Shown here in pieces: positions 27,445 through 37,381 of a stretch of DNA of 64,000 bases. The notes below the pieces were generated by a model. The model saw only the letters and a program-made list of their open reading frames with translations. It was not told the origin of the DNA and did not search any database. Source of the DNA: Ruminococcus flavefaciens (GTDB taxonomy: Bacteria > Bacillota > Clostridia > Oscillospirales > Ruminococcaceae); contig SVNH01000001.1 in assembly GCA_015067005.1 (NCBI GenBank), forward strand, positions 242,684 to 306,683. Direction: 5' to 3'. The position numbers and the translations under genes are program-made. The first letter of the stretch is position 1, and each line of letters opens with the position of its first letter.

Positions 27445-28884
27445 ATGGTTTTGGTCAAAAGAGCGTTCAGCGCTTTTACGGCGTTTGTAACTGCTGTGTT
27501 CTGTGCATTTTCCTTCCAGCCGGAGGTATACTGTACTGATTACCAGAACTCAGAGACAAGATCCTTCGCTGATCGTATATGCGAGCTTGTTAATGAAGCA
27601 CGCGGCGAACTCGGACTTTCACCGCTCTATATGACGCCTGTTCTGTGTGATATTGCCAATACACGCGCTCAGGAAATATCCGTTGTATTCAGCCATAACC
27701 GCCCGGACGGTTCTTCGTGCTTCAGCCTTGTTCAGAATGATCCTTCGATAGACTGGTACAAACTCGCGGAGAATATTGCAGCCGGTAATTCGACTCCGGA
27801 AAGCACCTTCGATCAGTGGAAGAATTCATCCGGACACTGGAAGAACATCACGAATCCGGAACTCACTCACATAGGCATCGGAGTTTATTATGATCCGGAT
27901 TCTCAGTATGGCTGGTACTGGACGCAGACATTTATTGGTTCAGATCAGACATTTAACGGTCAGTATCTGCCAGACTCTTCACCGGTCGTTACTACCGAAC
28001 CGATAGAGACATCTCCGCCGGAGCAGCCAACTGAACCTTATATACCGCCTGCTACTGATCCTCCTGCAACACAGACGGAGGCAACAGAGCCGCAGACTGA
28101 ACCTTACAGTGAGACCATAACTTCAGAAACTACGACTACGGAAGAAACAACAACAGAAACTACCACAACAGTAACTGTTACCGATGAGATCAGCATTGTT
28201 ACTTATATACCTGATAATGGGTATCAGGACGATGATATGAAGGCTTATGCCGGACATTTATGCGAGCTCATTAACAATGCTCGTGAAAAAGCCGGTATCC
28301 CCAAGCTTTATATGACACCTGTTCTTTGCGATATTGCCAATGTCAGAGCCAGAGAAACGTCAGTAAAGTTCGAGCATTATCGTCCGGATGGTTCAAGATG
28401 CTTCACTGTTTTTGATGAGCATCCGGAAATCATGATGCGGTCGGCAACTGAGAATATCGCTCGCGGAAGTTCAACTCCCGAAAAGCTTTTCCAGCAGCTG
28501 AAAGATACTTCAGCTGTGACTGATCAGGATCTCACTCACATAGGCGTTGGAGTTTATTATGCTCCTGATACTGATTATGGCTGGTACTGGGCGATAATAA
28601 TGATCGAATCATTTCAGGAATATGAAGGACAGTATTTTCCGCAGTTCGATCAATCCCCTGTGCCGAAGTGCTTAGGCGATCTCAACGGTGACGCAAAGAT
28701 CAACGGATACGATTATATACTTCTTTTAAGATATTATTTCGCAGGATATGAATTTTCCCCTCAACAAATAAAGAGTGCCGATCTTTTCAAGGATGATCTT
28801 ATAACGATCTCTGATCTGGTCGTGCTAAACCGGTATATCCTCGGCAGATACAAAACGCTGCCGATAACGTTGGATATGCTTTGA
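27445..28884 (+). CDS. Secreted tandem CAP-domain protein with C-terminal dockerin
   Basis: 479 residues from the ATG after GGAGGTGTGGTGTC, starting with a signal peptide (VLVKRAFSAFTAFVTAVFCA). Two CAP/SCP domains lie at about 40-172 and 264-399, both with the MTPVLCDIAN and HIG[IV]GVYY motifs, joined by a Thr/Glu/Pro linker (175-250). A dockerin follows (411-473; GDLNGDAKINGYDYILLLR). CAP copy 2 has lost the SGHWKN segment of copy 1. It is probably anchored to a cellulosome-like scaffold; the biochemical activity is unknown. Confidence 0.88.
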   Translation: MVLVKRAFSAFTAFVTAVFCAFSFQPEVYCTDYQNSETRSFADRICELVNEARGELGLSPLYMTPVLCDIANTRAQEISVVFSHNRPDGSSCFSLVQNDPSIDWYKLAENIAAGNSTPESTFDQWKNSSGHWKNITNPELTHIGIGVYYDPDSQYGWYWTQTFIGSDQTFNGQYLPDSSPVVTTEPIETSPPEQPTEPYIPPATDPPATQTEATEPQTEPYSETITSETTTTEETTTETTTTVTVTDEISIVTYIPDNGYQDDDMKAYAGHLCELINNAREKAGIPKLYMTPVLCDIANVRARETSVKFEHYRPDGSRCFTVFDEHPEIMMRSATENIARGSSTPEKLFQQLKDTSAVTDQDLTHIGVGVYYAPDTDYGWYWAIIMIESFQEYEGQYFPQFDQSPVPKCLGDLNGDAKINGYDYILLLRYYFAGYEFSPQQIKSADLFKDDLITISDLVVLNRYILGRYKTLPITLDML

Positions 28885-28922
28885 TCCAAGCCTAAACTAA
28901 ATTAAATATGGGTAAACTCTCA

Positions 28923-28964
28923 AAAATAAAAACGACTGTTTGGCGCGGTCGTTTTTATTTTTTG
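28923..28964 (+). terminator. Terminator of the CAP-dockerin gene
   Basis: AATAAAAACGAC and GTCGTTTTTATT form a 12-bp stem with an 11-base loop and a trailing T run, 45 bases after the stop codon. Confidence 0.88.
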
Positions 28965-29057
28965 AAAAAGACTTTGATATTTTCAACATCTCATATCAAC
29001 ATAGTTTTCAACATATAGTGCAAAATTCCAAAAATTGTGAAAGCTTAAAGAAAAGCC

Positions 29058-29085
29058 TTGATTTATTGTAAAAAGGTGGTAAAAT
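29058..29085 (+). promoter_or_regulatory. Promoter of groESL
   Basis: TTGATT, 16 bases, TAAAAT, just upstream of the CIRCE element. TATAAT at 29085-29090 is an alternative -10 overlapping the operator. Confidence 0.55.
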
Positions 29086-29089
29086 ATAA

Positions 29090-29116
29090 TTAGCACTCAG
29101 AAAGAGAGAGTGCTAA
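29090..29116 (+). promoter_or_regulatory. CIRCE operator (HrcA binding site)
   Basis: The exact CIRCE inverted repeat TTAGCACTC-N9-GAGTGCTAA overlaps the transcription start region of groESL. HrcA repressor binds it, giving heat-shock induction when HrcA is titrated from GroEL. Confidence 0.97.
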
Positions 29117-29129
29117 ACAAGCTATGTAA

Positions 29130-29423
<294 letters not shown>

Positions 29424-29426
<3 letters not shown>

Positions 29427-29482
29427 TTCGGAATTAGGAATTCGGAATTAAGGTGTTGCCTTACGAATTCCGCATTCTTCAG
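29424..29482. repeat. Short EcoRI-like inverted repeat between groES and groEL
   Basis: Repeated GGAATT/GAATTC units on the left (AATTCGGAATTAGGAATTCG) face CCTTACGAATTCCGCATTC on the right around a short loop, an imperfect inverted repeat of about 55 bases. It resembles a decayed MITE and is similar in style to the AT-rich repeat between purF and purM. Confidence 0.5.
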
Positions 29483-29507
29483 TTTATTTTCATATATAAA
29501 GGAGTAA

Positions 29508-31136
<1,629 letters not shown>

Positions 31137-31155
31137 TCAGCCGAAGGCTGCGCCC

Positions 31156-31503
31156 TCCACGGGCAGCGTGACGCTGCACCCTTCCACGGTGACGCTTGTT
31201 TCACTCGCTCACTGTGACAGTAAGGCTTACACGTATTCGCACACGGCAGAATTGAGAAACGGCAGCTTTGATGCGAATTATCAATTCGGAATTATATAAG
31301 TTAAGGCGAACTCGAATCATTCGGGTTCGCCTTTTACGTTTGTATGGCAATTTATTTCGCCAGTTGTGAAATAAAAACAAGCGTACCGCCGAAGCGATAC
31401 GCCTGAATATGTGCTGTATGCGAGTACGTTTAAGCCTGATTTACCAAAGTGAGCGAGTTTACGAGCGTCACCGTGGAAGGGTGCAGCGTCACGCTGCCGT
31501 GGA
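31156..31503. mobile_element. MITE-like element with 59-bp terminal inverted repeats
   Basis: The left arm (31156-31216) and the right arm (31445-31503) are inverted copies of about 59 bases, roughly 90 percent identical. They include a perfect 35-base core that begins GGCAGCGTGACGCTGCACCC. No transposase is present. The inside carries an intrinsic terminator and another hairpin. The size, arms and intergenic position fit a miniature inverted-repeat element; I saw no obvious target duplication. Confidence 0.7.
31303..31335 (+). terminator. Terminator after groEL
   Basis: AAGGCGAACTCGAA and TTCGGGTTCGCCTT form a long stem with one G-T pair and a tiny loop, followed by TTTTA. It lies inside the MITE-like element. 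Confidence 0.8.
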
Positions 31504-31507
31504 AGCC

Positions 31508-31524
31508 AGCGGGGGCTCCCCGCT
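31508..31524 (-). terminator. GC-rich hairpin at the end of the acyl-CoA synthetase gene
   Basis: AGCGGGG-GCT-CCCCGCT sits at the stop codon of the minus-strand gene. It lacks a T run, so it may be a transcript-end structure that relies on the inverted-repeat element just beyond. Confidence 0.4.
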
Positions 31525-33830
31525 TAGCCTTTTAGGGCAACACGTCTTATTTTGCCGCTGATAGTCTTGGGTAGTTCATCGCGGAATTCAACGATACGTG
31601 GGTACTTATAAGGAGCGGTGTGCTTCTTTACATAGTTCTGTATTTCCTTTTTGAGTTCGTCAGTTCCGACTGTACCCTTTGTCAGTACGATAGAAGCCTT
31701 TACTACCTGACCTCTTACCGGATCAGGTGCAGCACTTACGCCGCATTCGAGGACGTAGGGGAGTTCCATGATAACGCTTTCGATCTCGAACGGTCCGATA
31801 CGATAGCCTGAGGACTTGATAACATCGTCAACTCTTCCGACGTACCAGAAGTAGCCATCCTCATCCTTCCAAGCGGTATCGCCGGTGTGATAAACGTCAT
31901 CGTACCATACTTCCTTAGTTTTTTCTTCGTCGCGGTAGTAGCCGAGGAAGAGACCGCATGGTGAGCCTTTATCGGTGCGTATAACGATCTCGCCGGTCTC
32001 ACCGGTCTTGACCGGTTTACCGTCAGGATCAACGATGTCTACATCATAGAGTACGCTCGGCTTACCCATTGAACCCGGACGGCAGGTCATGCCGACAAAG
32101 TTACCGATAGAAAGGGTAGTTTCTGTCTGACCGAAGCCTTCCATGAGCTTGACTCCGGTGGCTTTGAGGAACTGATTGTAAACCTCGGGGTTGAGTGCTT
32201 CTCCGGCAACGGTAGCGTATTTTATAGAGCTAAGGTCGAACTTTGAAAGGTCTTCCTTGATGAAGAATCTGTACATTGTAGGGGGCGCACAGAATGTTGT
32301 GATGTTATATTTCTTGAACATAGGGAGTATCTTGTTTGCATCGAATCGGTCGAAGTCGTAGACGAAGATACAGGTCTCGCTGAGCCACTGTCCATAGAGT
32401 TTGCCCCAGAGAGCCTTGCCCCAGCCGGTATCGGAAATAGTGAAGTGGATACCATCAGGATCGACGTTATGCCAGTAACGTGCTGTTATGAAGTGACCAA
32501 GAGCGTACTTATGGCTGTGTGTAGCGATCTTCGGATAGCCAGTCGTTCCGGAGGTAAAGAACATGAGATTAGGCTCACTTCCGCAGGAAAGCTTTTCGGG
32601 ATCGGAAGGACGCTCGAAAACATCGCTGAATGCCGGCATTTCATCATTGAATGAAGCCCAGCCCTCGCGTGAGCCGTTTACGATCATGCGCTTTATGTCC
32701 ATACCGCATTCGTCAATAGCAAGATCGACCTGATGAGCAACGTCGCCGTCTGCTGTACAAACGATAGCCCTGACATCAGCAGCTTTGAAGCGGTAGGTGA
32801 AATCGTGCTGAACGAGCTGGTTAGTTGCCGGAATAACGATAGCACCAATTTTATGGAGAGCGATTATCGAGAACCAGAACTGATAATGTCTTTTGAGAAC
32901 GAGCATTACCTTGTCGCCTTTCTTTATTCCCTTTGAGAGGAAATAATTGGCGGTCATATTTGAATATTTCTTTATGTCGGCGAAGGTGAACTTTCTGTCG
33001 GAAAGATCTTCAGCGACATAGATCATAGCAGTTTTATCAGGACACTTCTCAGCGAGAGCGTCCACAACATCGAATCCGAAGTTGAAGGTTTCTTCATTCT
33101 TGAAGCTGATGTTTTTGAGAGCGCCGTCAGCATCGGTCTCGCATGAAACGAATCTGTCAGCGATAGGATCTTTGATATTTGCCAGATCGAAGTTTGTAAC
33201 ACCGGGAAGTATAACGGGTTCGAGGTGATTTATAGCGTGCTGCGGCTGATTGACACCGCAAACTATCGCATAGAATTTGCACTCCTTGCCGCCGACAGCC
33301 CATTCATCGTGGGGCTCGGAGCTATCGTAGTAAATAGAATCGCCCTCATTGAGTATCTCAATGTTATCGCCGACCTGAACTTTAAGCTGACCGCTGATAA
33401 CGATGTCCATTTCCTGACCTTCGTGAGTATGAGGGTGCGGAACGCGGAACTCCTCATCAACATAAGGTATAGTCACGAGGAATGGTTCAGCGATCTTGTT
33501 TCTGAACTTAGGTGCAAGGCGGTTATAGCTCAGACCTTTTCTTCTTGCGATCGGGAGACCTTCGCCCTTTCGTGTTATATCATAGCTTCTGATACGCGGG
33601 GATTCACCTTCCATGAGGTCGGTGATCTCGACTCCGCAGGCGTTTGCAAATTTATATATAAAAGAGAAGCTGAAATCCTTTGCACCGCCCTCATAGGCGC
33701 TGTATTCAAAGACAGAAACTCCGATCTTTTCTGCCATTTCTTCCGGAGAAAGACCTACTGACTCTCGCGTAGCTCTAATTCGCTCAGCGACCTCTCTTAT
33801 CTTAAATTCGGGGTTAAATAAACTGTCCAT
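31524..33830 (-). CDS. XRE-cupin regulator fused to an acyl-CoA synthetase
   Basis: 768 residues from the ATG ten bases after AAAGGAG. Residues 10-70 are an XRE helix-turn-helix (LSPEEMAEKIGVSVFEYSAY). Residues 110-185 are a cupin (PHPHTHEGQEMDIVISGQLK). From about 240 to the end is an AMP-forming synthetase of the acetyl/medium-chain acyl-CoA type, with FFTSGTTGYPKIATHSH, YFWYVGRVDDVIKSSGYRIG and the catalytic Lys in PKTISGKIRR. It probably activates a carboxylic acid and regulates transcription through its N-terminus; the substrate is unknown. Confidence 0.9.
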   Translation of the reverse strand: MDSLFNPEFKIREVAERIRATRESVGLSPEEMAEKIGVSVFEYSAYEGGAKDFSFSFIYKFANACGVEITDLMEGESPRIRSYDITRKGEGLPIARRKGLSYNRLAPKFRNKIAEPFLVTIPYVDEEFRVPHPHTHEGQEMDIVISGQLKVQVGDNIEILNEGDSIYYDSSEPHDEWAVGGKECKFYAIVCGVNQPQHAINHLEPVILPGVTNFDLANIKDPIADRFVSCETDADGALKNISFKNEETFNFGFDVVDALAEKCPDKTAMIYVAEDLSDRKFTFADIKKYSNMTANYFLSKGIKKGDKVMLVLKRHYQFWFSIIALHKIGAIVIPATNQLVQHDFTYRFKAADVRAIVCTADGDVAHQVDLAIDECGMDIKRMIVNGSREGWASFNDEMPAFSDVFERPSDPEKLSCGSEPNLMFFTSGTTGYPKIATHSHKYALGHFITARYWHNVDPDGIHFTISDTGWGKALWGKLYGQWLSETCIFVYDFDRFDANKILPMFKKYNITTFCAPPTMYRFFIKEDLSKFDLSSIKYATVAGEALNPEVYNQFLKATGVKLMEGFGQTETTLSIGNFVGMTCRPGSMGKPSVLYDVDIVDPDGKPVKTGETGEIVIRTDKGSPCGLFLGYYRDEEKTKEVWYDDVYHTGDTAWKDEDGYFWYVGRVDDVIKSSGYRIGPFEIESVIMELPYVLECGVSAAPDPVRGQVVKASIVLTKGTVGTDELKKEIQNYVKKHTAPYKYPRIVEFRDELPKTISGKIRRVALKG

Positions 33831-33885
33831 AGCAAGCCTGCTCCTTTCTGAAGATTTACCGTATAACGGCATCAGATCTGTTTGA

Positions 33886-33910
33886 TGTATTCTATACAAA
33901 TGTATATACA
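33886..33910 (-). promoter_or_regulatory. Tandem palindromic operators upstream of the synthetase fusion
   Basis: TGTAT-TCT-ATACA (33886-33898) and TGTATATACA (33901-33910) are perfect palindromes sharing TGTAT/ATACA half-sites. They lie 20-45 bases downstream of the -10 of the gene's own promoter, a position suited to repression. The encoded XRE domain is an obvious candidate binder, by inference. Confidence 0.55.
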
Positions 33911-33931
33911 GTCTGCGCTTACATAAGGAAT

Positions 33932-33960
33932 ATTATAGCACTTTGGCGGGATTTTGTCAA
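33932..33960 (-). promoter_or_regulatory. Promoter of the synthetase fusion gene
   Basis: On the minus strand: TTGACA, 17 bases, TATAAT, both boxes perfect, about 100 bases upstream of the start codon. Confidence 0.9.
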
Positions 33961-34044
33961 TAAAGGAAGTGGTTTTAACGCTGATAATGTGCCGGGTGGG
34001 ATGCTTTGACTTAGTGGTATTTGATTTTTAGATGCTGAAAACTA

Positions 34045-34073
34045 TTGCTAATTCAATCAGGATAATGTATAAT
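34045..34073 (+). promoter_or_regulatory. Promoter of the lipoprotein-uvrC operon
   Basis: TTGCTA, 17 bases, TATAAT, 32 bases upstream of the first lipoprotein gene. Confidence 0.7.
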
Positions 34074-34104
34074 AATATTAATATACTATTTGAGGTGATA
34101 GAAT

Positions 34105-34653
34105 ATGAAAATAAGATATTCATATGCGTTTATACTGCTCATGACTATCGCAGCGGCTATGTTATCACTGATAAGCTGCGGTAATAAGGCGGATCCATCA
34201 GCTTCTTCATCGAAAAAGCAGTCCCAGACCACAACTGCTTCGGCTGTAACGACAGGTCAGCAGCAGACCACTCAGCCTGAAACGACCACAAAGTCCGCGA
34301 AGAAGACGACTACCACTGCGGCTGTGACCACTGTTCAGAAAACTACTTCAGCGGATGTCACCGAGGCGTATGTCGAGTATCATTTCAGGTCGAAGAAGCA
34401 GCTTCAGCAGCACTTTGAAAAGCACGGTGACGAATTCAAGAACGATTTCGGCTATAAGAATGCAAATGAATATGAAAAAGGTGCAAGTGATGTTATCAAC
34501 AACAGGTCTGCGCTTTACAAGACCGAAGCCGAGGACGGCGATGGCGTATACTACATTGAAGCTACGAATGAATTCGTAATACTTTCCACAGACGGCTATA
34601 TACGTACATATTTCCGCCCTAATGGCGGCAAGAGCTATTTCGACAGGCAATAG
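34105..34653 (+). CDS. Secreted lipoprotein of unknown function
   Basis: 182 residues: a lipoprotein signal (TIAAAMLSLISCGNK, modified Cys near 26), a Ser/Thr/Gln-rich spacer of about 60 residues, then a 90-residue domain beginning YVEYHFRSKKQLQQHFEKHG. I do not recognise the domain. It is the first gene of a likely operon with the next lipoprotein and uvrC. Confidence 0.7.
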   Translation: MKIRYSYAFILLMTIAAAMLSLISCGNKADPSASSSKKQSQTTTASAVTTGQQQTTQPETTTKSAKKTTTTAAVTTVQKTTSADVTEAYVEYHFRSKKQLQQHFEKHGDEFKNDFGYKNANEYEKGASDVINNRSALYKTEAEDGDGVYYIEATNEFVILSTDGYIRTYFRPNGGKSYFDRQ

Positions 34654-34666
34654 AAAGGAAAAGGAA

Positions 34667-35344
34667 ATGAAAAAGAGATATATTGTAATTGCAGCAGCAG
34701 TCCTGTCTTTGGGTATCGCAGTGTGCGGATGCTCTTTGGAAAGCTCAGATGAAAATGTTACTCTCCTCTCAATGAGTGATCTGGAAGCTCTCAACGGCGG
34801 AAAAATGCCTGAGATACAGTATTATTACGATTCAGACAGAATATCGTTAGTTTACGGAAAAGTCAGCGATACCAAGGTCAATAACAAGGACGATGCGCTT
34901 TACGTTTTTAAGGAACTATCCGGACTTCTGAATATTTCCGATGCTGAATCTGATCTGCGTTTCAGCGTCAGGAACCCTAATAAAGGCGGGGGAATATACG
35001 TATTCGATCAATACTATAAAGACATTCCTACAAACGGAAGCATCTCGCTCAGCGTTGACAGCGAAGGAAACACCACACGTTTGCTGAACAGATACATTCC
35101 GGATATAGATATAAGCGTTGAGCCGGAGCTGTCTGCCGAGGATGCTGCAAAAAAGGCAGAGAATAGGTACAGTGCCAAAAGCTGTGAAGATCCGAAGCTG
35201 CTCGTATATTACATTGACAAGAAGGTAAAACTCGTCTGGGATGTAAAGCTAAGAAGAAGTGATTATCCGGACGAGGTGTTCGTTGATGCCTTCAACGGAG
35301 ATATAGTAGCTGAGGATGGTCCCATTTCTGAGGTGAAGGAATGA
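34667..35344 (+). CDS. Lipoprotein resembling a free-standing M4-peptidase propeptide
   Basis: 225 residues from the ATG after GAAAGGAAAAGGAA; lipobox IAVCGC. The region YVFDQYYKDIPTNGSISLSV followed by an acidic strand and PDIDIS, then a PepSY-like half (LSAEDAAKKAENRYS ... VWDVKL ... VDAFNGDIV), matches the FTP plus PepSY prodomain of thermolysin-type proteases. No protease domain follows. Such domains inhibit and chaperone M4 enzymes, so this may be a membrane-tethered inhibitor; that is inferred. It overlaps uvrC by 4 bases. Confidence 0.65.
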   Translation: MKKRYIVIAAAVLSLGIAVCGCSLESSDENVTLLSMSDLEALNGGKMPEIQYYYDSDRISLVYGKVSDTKVNNKDDALYVFKELSGLLNISDAESDLRFSVRNPNKGGGIYVFDQYYKDIPTNGSISLSVDSEGNTTRLLNRYIPDIDISVEPELSAEDAAKKAENRYSAKSCEDPKLLVYYIDKKVKLVWDVKLRRSDYPDEVFVDAFNGDIVAEDGPISEVKE

Positions 35345-37155
35345 ATCCAAGACTTCCGTATCTGAGGGAAAAGACCTCAAAGCTTACTCTTTCGCCCGGA
35401 GTATATATTATGAGGAACAAGGAGAACGCGATAATATATATCGGCAAGGCGAAGAATCTCCGCAACCGCGTTACAAGCTATTTCCGCGAGAATCCCGACC
35501 ACACCCCGAAGGTCGCAGCAATGGTATCACACGTTTTTGACTATGATTTCATAGTGACTGACAGCGAGTACGAAGCACTTGTCCTTGAATGCAGCCTTAT
35601 AAAGCAGCATAAGCCGCGCTATAATATAATGCTCAAAGACGATAAGGGCTATCACTATATCCGCATATCCGATGAAGAATACCCGCGTATCACCAACGAA
35701 AAGAACAAGCTCCAGCCCGGGCGCTATCTTGGACCGTATACAAGCGGATTCGTTACTAAGGAAGCAGTAAACGAGGCGAACCGGGTGTTCATGCTTCCTA
35801 CCTGCCGCAGGAAGTTTCCGCAGGACATCGGCAGGGGAAGACCATGCCTGAATTATCACATCAAGCAGTGTATGGGAGTCTGCCGCGGAAAGGTGAAGCG
35901 CGAGGACTACCTTGAAGCAGTAGAACAGGCGGTAGACTTCATAAAAAGCGGCAGCGCAGGATCGGTCGAGCGTATGGAGCAGGAAATGAATGATGCCGCG
36001 GAAAGACTTGATTTCGAGAAGGCAGCCATTCTGCGCGATCGTATAAACGCTGTTAAAAAGGCTTCGGAGAAGCAGAAAATAATGAACAGCGGAGTTGATT
36101 CCGCGGATGTTATAGGAGCTGCTGAAATATATAACGGCATATACATTTCTGTACTGATGTACCGCGAGGACAGGCTGTTTGACAAGGCAGTGTTCGAGAT
36201 AGAGAAGTCCTCGGAGGATGTTCTGGGACAGTTCATGGAGCAGTATTATCACGGAAAGGCGGATATTCCGCATACTGTTATACTTGAAAAACTTCCGGAA
36301 GAGGCTGAGCTCATAACTGAGCTTCTTACAAAGCAGTCAGGACGCAAGGTGAAGCTTCATGTGCCGCAGAAGGGCAGACAGCTTGAATTGCTGCGCCTTG
36401 CAAAGAATAACAGTGCTGAGTACGCGGCGCTCCAGAATGACCGCACCGGTAAAGAAGTCATTGCGCTTGAGGAACTCGGAAAAAGTCTCGGACTTACCAA
36501 GCCTCCGCGGTATATCGAGGCATATGACATATCCAATCTCTCCTCGGAATCAATGGTTGCCGGAATGGTCGTCTTTGAGGACGGAAGACCGCTCAAGAAA
36601 GCCTATAAGAAATTCACGGTAAAGGAGCAGGAATTTCAGAACGATTACGGCAGCATGAGGGAAGTGCTCAGACGAAGGCTCATGCACATCGTTGAGCAGG
36701 AGGGCGATGAATACTTCAAGCGTACTCCCGACCTGATTCTCCTTGACGGCGGAAAGGGACACGTTAATGCAGTCGCACCGCTCATGCGTGAACTCGGACT
36801 GGATATACCTCTTTTCGGCATGGTAAAGGACAGTAAACACCGTACCCGCGCCATTGCGACAGGCGGCGGCGAGATACAGATAAACGGTCTGCGTTCGGCG
36901 TTCAGTCTCGTAACGCAGATACAGGACGAGGTGCATCGTTATTCTGTGAAATTCATGCACTCGAAGCATAAGAAAAAGACTTACAGCTCGGAACTTCTGA
37001 CCGTAAAAGGTATCGGTGAAAAGAAAGTGGCAAAGATAATGCTGAAATATAAAACACGCGCGAATCTTTTGCAGGCATCCCCGCAGGAGCTTGCTGTTAC
37101 AGCCGGAGTAAGCATTGAAGCTGCACAGGAGCTCTGGCGAGTCCTTCATAATTGA
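35341..37155 (+). CDS. uvrC: Excinuclease ABC subunit C
   Basis: 604 residues. The N-terminal GIY-YIG nuclease (LSPGVYIMRNKENAIIYIGK) makes the 3' incision. A UVR motif lies near 200-235 and the C-terminal RNase H-like nuclease (YDISNLS; LILLDGGKGHVN) makes the 5' incision. The last 60 residues hold helix-hairpin-helix repeats (VKGIGEKKVAKIML). Its start overlaps the preceding lipoprotein gene (ATGA). Confidence 0.97.
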   Translation: MNPRLPYLREKTSKLTLSPGVYIMRNKENAIIYIGKAKNLRNRVTSYFRENPDHTPKVAAMVSHVFDYDFIVTDSEYEALVLECSLIKQHKPRYNIMLKDDKGYHYIRISDEEYPRITNEKNKLQPGRYLGPYTSGFVTKEAVNEANRVFMLPTCRRKFPQDIGRGRPCLNYHIKQCMGVCRGKVKREDYLEAVEQAVDFIKSGSAGSVERMEQEMNDAAERLDFEKAAILRDRINAVKKASEKQKIMNSGVDSADVIGAAEIYNGIYISVLMYREDRLFDKAVFEIEKSSEDVLGQFMEQYYHGKADIPHTVILEKLPEEAELITELLTKQSGRKVKLHVPQKGRQLELLRLAKNNSAEYAALQNDRTGKEVIALEELGKSLGLTKPPRYIEAYDISNLSSESMVAGMVVFEDGRPLKKAYKKFTVKEQEFQNDYGSMREVLRRRLMHIVEQEGDEYFKRTPDLILLDGGKGHVNAVAPLMRELGLDIPLFGMVKDSKHRTRAIATGGGEIQINGLRSAFSLVTQIQDEVHRYSVKFMHSKHKKKTYSSELLTVKGIGEKKVAKIMLKYKTRANLLQASPQELAVTAGVSIEAAQELWRVLHN

Positions 37156-37156
37156 T

Positions 37157-37184
37157 AAAAGCCATCCGGACGGATGGCTTTTTA
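37157..37184 (+). terminator. Terminator of uvrC
   Basis: AAAAGCCATCC-GGAC-GGATGGCTTTTT begins directly after the uvrC stop codon. Confidence 0.9.
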
Positions 37185-37246
37185 GTTTTATGGTGTATCA
37201 GAAATTGATAAAATTGTAACATATATACCAAAGTTGCGGAATATAG

Positions 37247-37275
37247 TTGACACAGCCTTGTTAATGTGCTATAAT
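37247..37275 (+). promoter_or_regulatory. Promoter of the rhamnogalacturonan lyase gene
   Basis: TTGACA and TATAAT, both perfect, with 17-base spacing. A direct repeat CTTGTTAATGT occurs at 37257-37267 and 37279-37289, either side of the -10 and 22 bases apart, and could be an operator. Confidence 0.85.
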
Positions 37276-37381
37276 CAACTTGTTAATGTATATGTCTTTA
37301 GGCAGGCATAGTTCACGTTTTTATATGATATGCGGTGACGTTTTTTCGCCGCTTTCCAAAACTATCAAGGGGGTAATTTTT

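Larger units (their letters stand above)
31137..31523. other. Intergenic region between groEL and the acyl-CoA synthetase fusion
   Basis: This 387-base region has no gene. Nearly all of it is the inverted-repeat element at 31156-31503, which contains the groEL terminator (31303-31335) and a second hairpin GCGTAC-CGC-CGAA-GCG-TACGC-like structure (31382-31402). Confidence 0.8.

Noticed and set aside
31137..31523. tRNA-like look of the GTTCGCC / TCGAATCATTCGG segment after groEL
   Set aside because: No cloverleaf can be drawn; the pairing is that of an intrinsic terminator.
37280..37381. Upstream ATG extension of the PL11 lyase
   Set aside because: The extra 34 codons overlap the promoter region and would bury the signal peptide; the TTG after AAGGGGG fits better.
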